64,000 bases of DNA, taken from positions 1 to 64,000 of the forward strand of contig CAVYKB010000002.1 of NCBI GenBank assembly GCA_963768975.1. The letters run 5' to 3'. Under the pieces are notes generated by a model, which saw only the letters and a program-made list of their open reading frames with translations, had not been told where the DNA came from and did not search any database. The translations under genes were made by a program, and so were the position numbers. Below, piece by piece: positions 62,892 to 64,000 of this stretch. Origin of the DNA: CADCTB01 sp963768975 (GTDB lineage Bacteria > Actinomycetota > Acidimicrobiia > Acidimicrobiales > AC-14). Every line of letters starts with the position of its first letter. Positions within the stretch are counted from its first letter, which is position 1.

Positions 62892-64000
62892 ATGACGTCG
62901 AGGATGCGCCGGGCGTCGCTCCATAGCGGTGACGTCGCGGCTCGGGCCGTGTGGGCGATTGCGGACCAAGGCCTCTCGAGTCTCACCAATTTCGGACTTG
63001 GTGTGTTCGTCGCCCGCGAAGTATCTCCCCAGGCCTTCGGAGCCTTCAGCATCGCCTTCGCAGTCTACGCATTCATTCTGAATTTCGCGAACGGAGCGAT
63101 CGCAGAGCCGTTCCATGTCCGGTTCAGCAGCGTGCCGACCGAGGTTTGGCGATGCGCCACCAAACAAGCCACAGGAGCGGCGGTGTCCGTCGGAATCTTG
63201 GGTGGTGTCGTGTGCGCACTGGTTGGAGCCGGATCCAACGGCGCTGTTCGTCAAGCATTCTTTGCCCTCGCACTTACACTCCCATTTCTTACGCTTCAGG
63301 ACGCGTGGCGGGCCACATTCTTTGCCCATCGGAGGGGTCGTTCCTCATTCTTCAATGACCTGGTTTGGGCGACCGCCCTCGTTCCTGCGCTCGCTCTCGC
63401 TTCTCGGGGGGGAGAGGACGCCTTGTTCTGGCTGATACTCGCTTGGGGAGCTGCCGCCGGCGTTGCTTCCATCGTCGGCGCCATCCAAGCTCGTACTGTT
63501 CCGAGCCCCTTTCAGACAGCTCGTTGGCTACGGCTCCACCGAGATCTCGTCCCGCGTTTCTTGGGAGAGATGACGCTGTACAGCGGAGGTTATCAACTGG
63601 CCATCCTTGCCATTGGCGCCGTCGGCGGGCTCGCCGTGGCCGGGGGAATCCGCGGGGCGGAAATGCTGCTCGGCCCACTGTATGTAGTGATCTTCGGAAT
63701 CCGGATCATGGCTGTCCCCGAAGCGGTTCTCTTGCTCAGGCGCTCGGCATCGAGAATGCGCCGGGCGCTCGCTGCGCTCGCCGCCGGATACAGTGCAGTA
63801 GCGGTCATGATCGGCGTCGTCGGCCTGTTCCTCCCGGAGCGCTGGGGGACGGCACTACTGGGTCGGACATGGGTGACGGCCCAGCCGGCCATTCTCCCGA
63901 TCGCCGTCTTCATGGCTGCATCTGGCGCGTCCATGAGCGCAAGGATCGGACTCCGCGCTCTCGGCGACGCCAAGCGCAGCCTGATGGCCCGGCTCTACAC
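62892..64000 (+). CDS. Oligosaccharide flippase-like membrane protein, cut by the window end
   Basis: The start is ATG 62892 (MTSRMRRASLHSGDVAARAV), and 369 codons are seen with no stop. Repeated membrane segments follow the MOP/Wzx plan: IADQGLSSLTNFGLGVFVAR, EVSPQAFGAFSIAFAVYAFI, LFWLILAWGAAAGVASIVG and AVMIGVVGLFLPERW. It is a second flippase candidate besides 22883-24184, probably for the polymer made by the adjacent GT4 and methyltransferase genes. The 62658-62891 gap holds short GGCACGGC-type repeats but no gene. Confidence 0.75.
   Translation, partial: MTSRMRRASLHSGDVAARAVWAIADQGLSSLTNFGLGVFVAREVSPQAFGAFSIAFAVYAFILNFANGAIAEPFHVRFSSVPTEVWRCATKQATGAAVSVGILGGVVCALVGAGSNGAVRQAFFALALTLPFLTLQDAWRATFFAHRRGRSSFFNDLVWATALVPALALASRGGEDALFWLILAWGAAAGVASIVGAIQARTVPSPFQTARWLRLHRDLVPRFLGEMTLYSGGYQLAILAIGAVGGLAVAGGIRGAEMLLGPLYVVIFGIRIMAVPEAVLLLRRSASRMRRALAALAAGYSAVAVMIGVVGLFLPERWGTALLGRTWVTAQPAILPIAVFMAASGASMSARIGLRALGDAKRSLMARLY

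Overview
The DNA is high-G+C (mostly about 68-72% by eye), with many GTG/TTG starts, ATGA/GTGA stop-start overlaps, BldC-like and SARP-like regulators and a ceoBC-type locus. This points to an actinobacterium. Many unfamiliar membrane and secreted proteins fit a little-studied lineage such as Acidimicrobiia, but that placement is inference. No rRNA, CRISPR array or transposase was seen.

Region 1 (1-13.6 kb) is chromosomal core: an OB-fold protein, two TrkA/Ceo K+ regulators, a divergent APC permease, a membrane H+-pyrophosphatase, a secreted zincin-like protein, a DedA protein, topA, an MFS protein, tmk, holB and tRNA-Thr(CGT). It carries many single-base frameshifts (OB-fold, APC, hppA plus one in-frame stop, CPBP, topA). 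Part of the region is either poorly sequenced or decaying; genes between 15 and 34 kb read cleanly.

Region 2 (14.3-34 kb) holds an RTX-repeat secreted protein, an ABC exporter and a tightly overlapping run of minus-strand genes (30.9 to 17.3 kb): glycosyltransferases, an HPr-kinase-like P-loop protein, a flippase, membrane proteins, a metallophosphoesterase, a CPBP-like protein and secreted beta-helix and Ig-like proteins. A SARP/BTAD regulator and a polyprenyl glycosylphosphotransferase follow. It reads as an exopolysaccharide or cell-envelope glycan locus.

Region 3 (34-42.5 kb) is signalling: three BldC-like helix-turn-helix genes (one frameshifted), a degenerate-GGDEF/GAF/PAS protein, a cobalamin-binding-like protein, a second protein sharing the sensor's uncharacterised N-terminal domain, an unlisted 58-residue ORF, and a NarL-type response regulator with its histidine kinase.

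Region 4 (42.5-53.4 kb) resumes glycan genes: a giant beta-helix protein with three tandem C-terminal modules, a heparinase II/III-like lyase, a Zn-dehydrogenase/Gfo-Idh-MocA fusion, AsnB and a WbuB-like glycosyltransferase. The sugar transferase of region 2 and the WbuB-like gene have nearly identical promoters, which ties the two regions together.

Region 5 (53.7-60.2 kb) is a probable lasso-peptide cluster: nucleotidyltransferase, two LuxR regulators, an asparagine-synthetase-like cyclase, a 48-residue precursor (58166-58312), an HPr-kinase-like kinase and a PqqD-like RRE protein. The precursor ends in Ser, which suits the kinase. No B2 leader peptidase was found. This is the most interesting system in the window.

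Region 6 (60.2-64 kb) has lower G+C: a truncated epimerase start, a glycosyltransferase, a methyltransferase and a flippase cut by the window end. It looks like a laterally acquired surface-polysaccharide segment.
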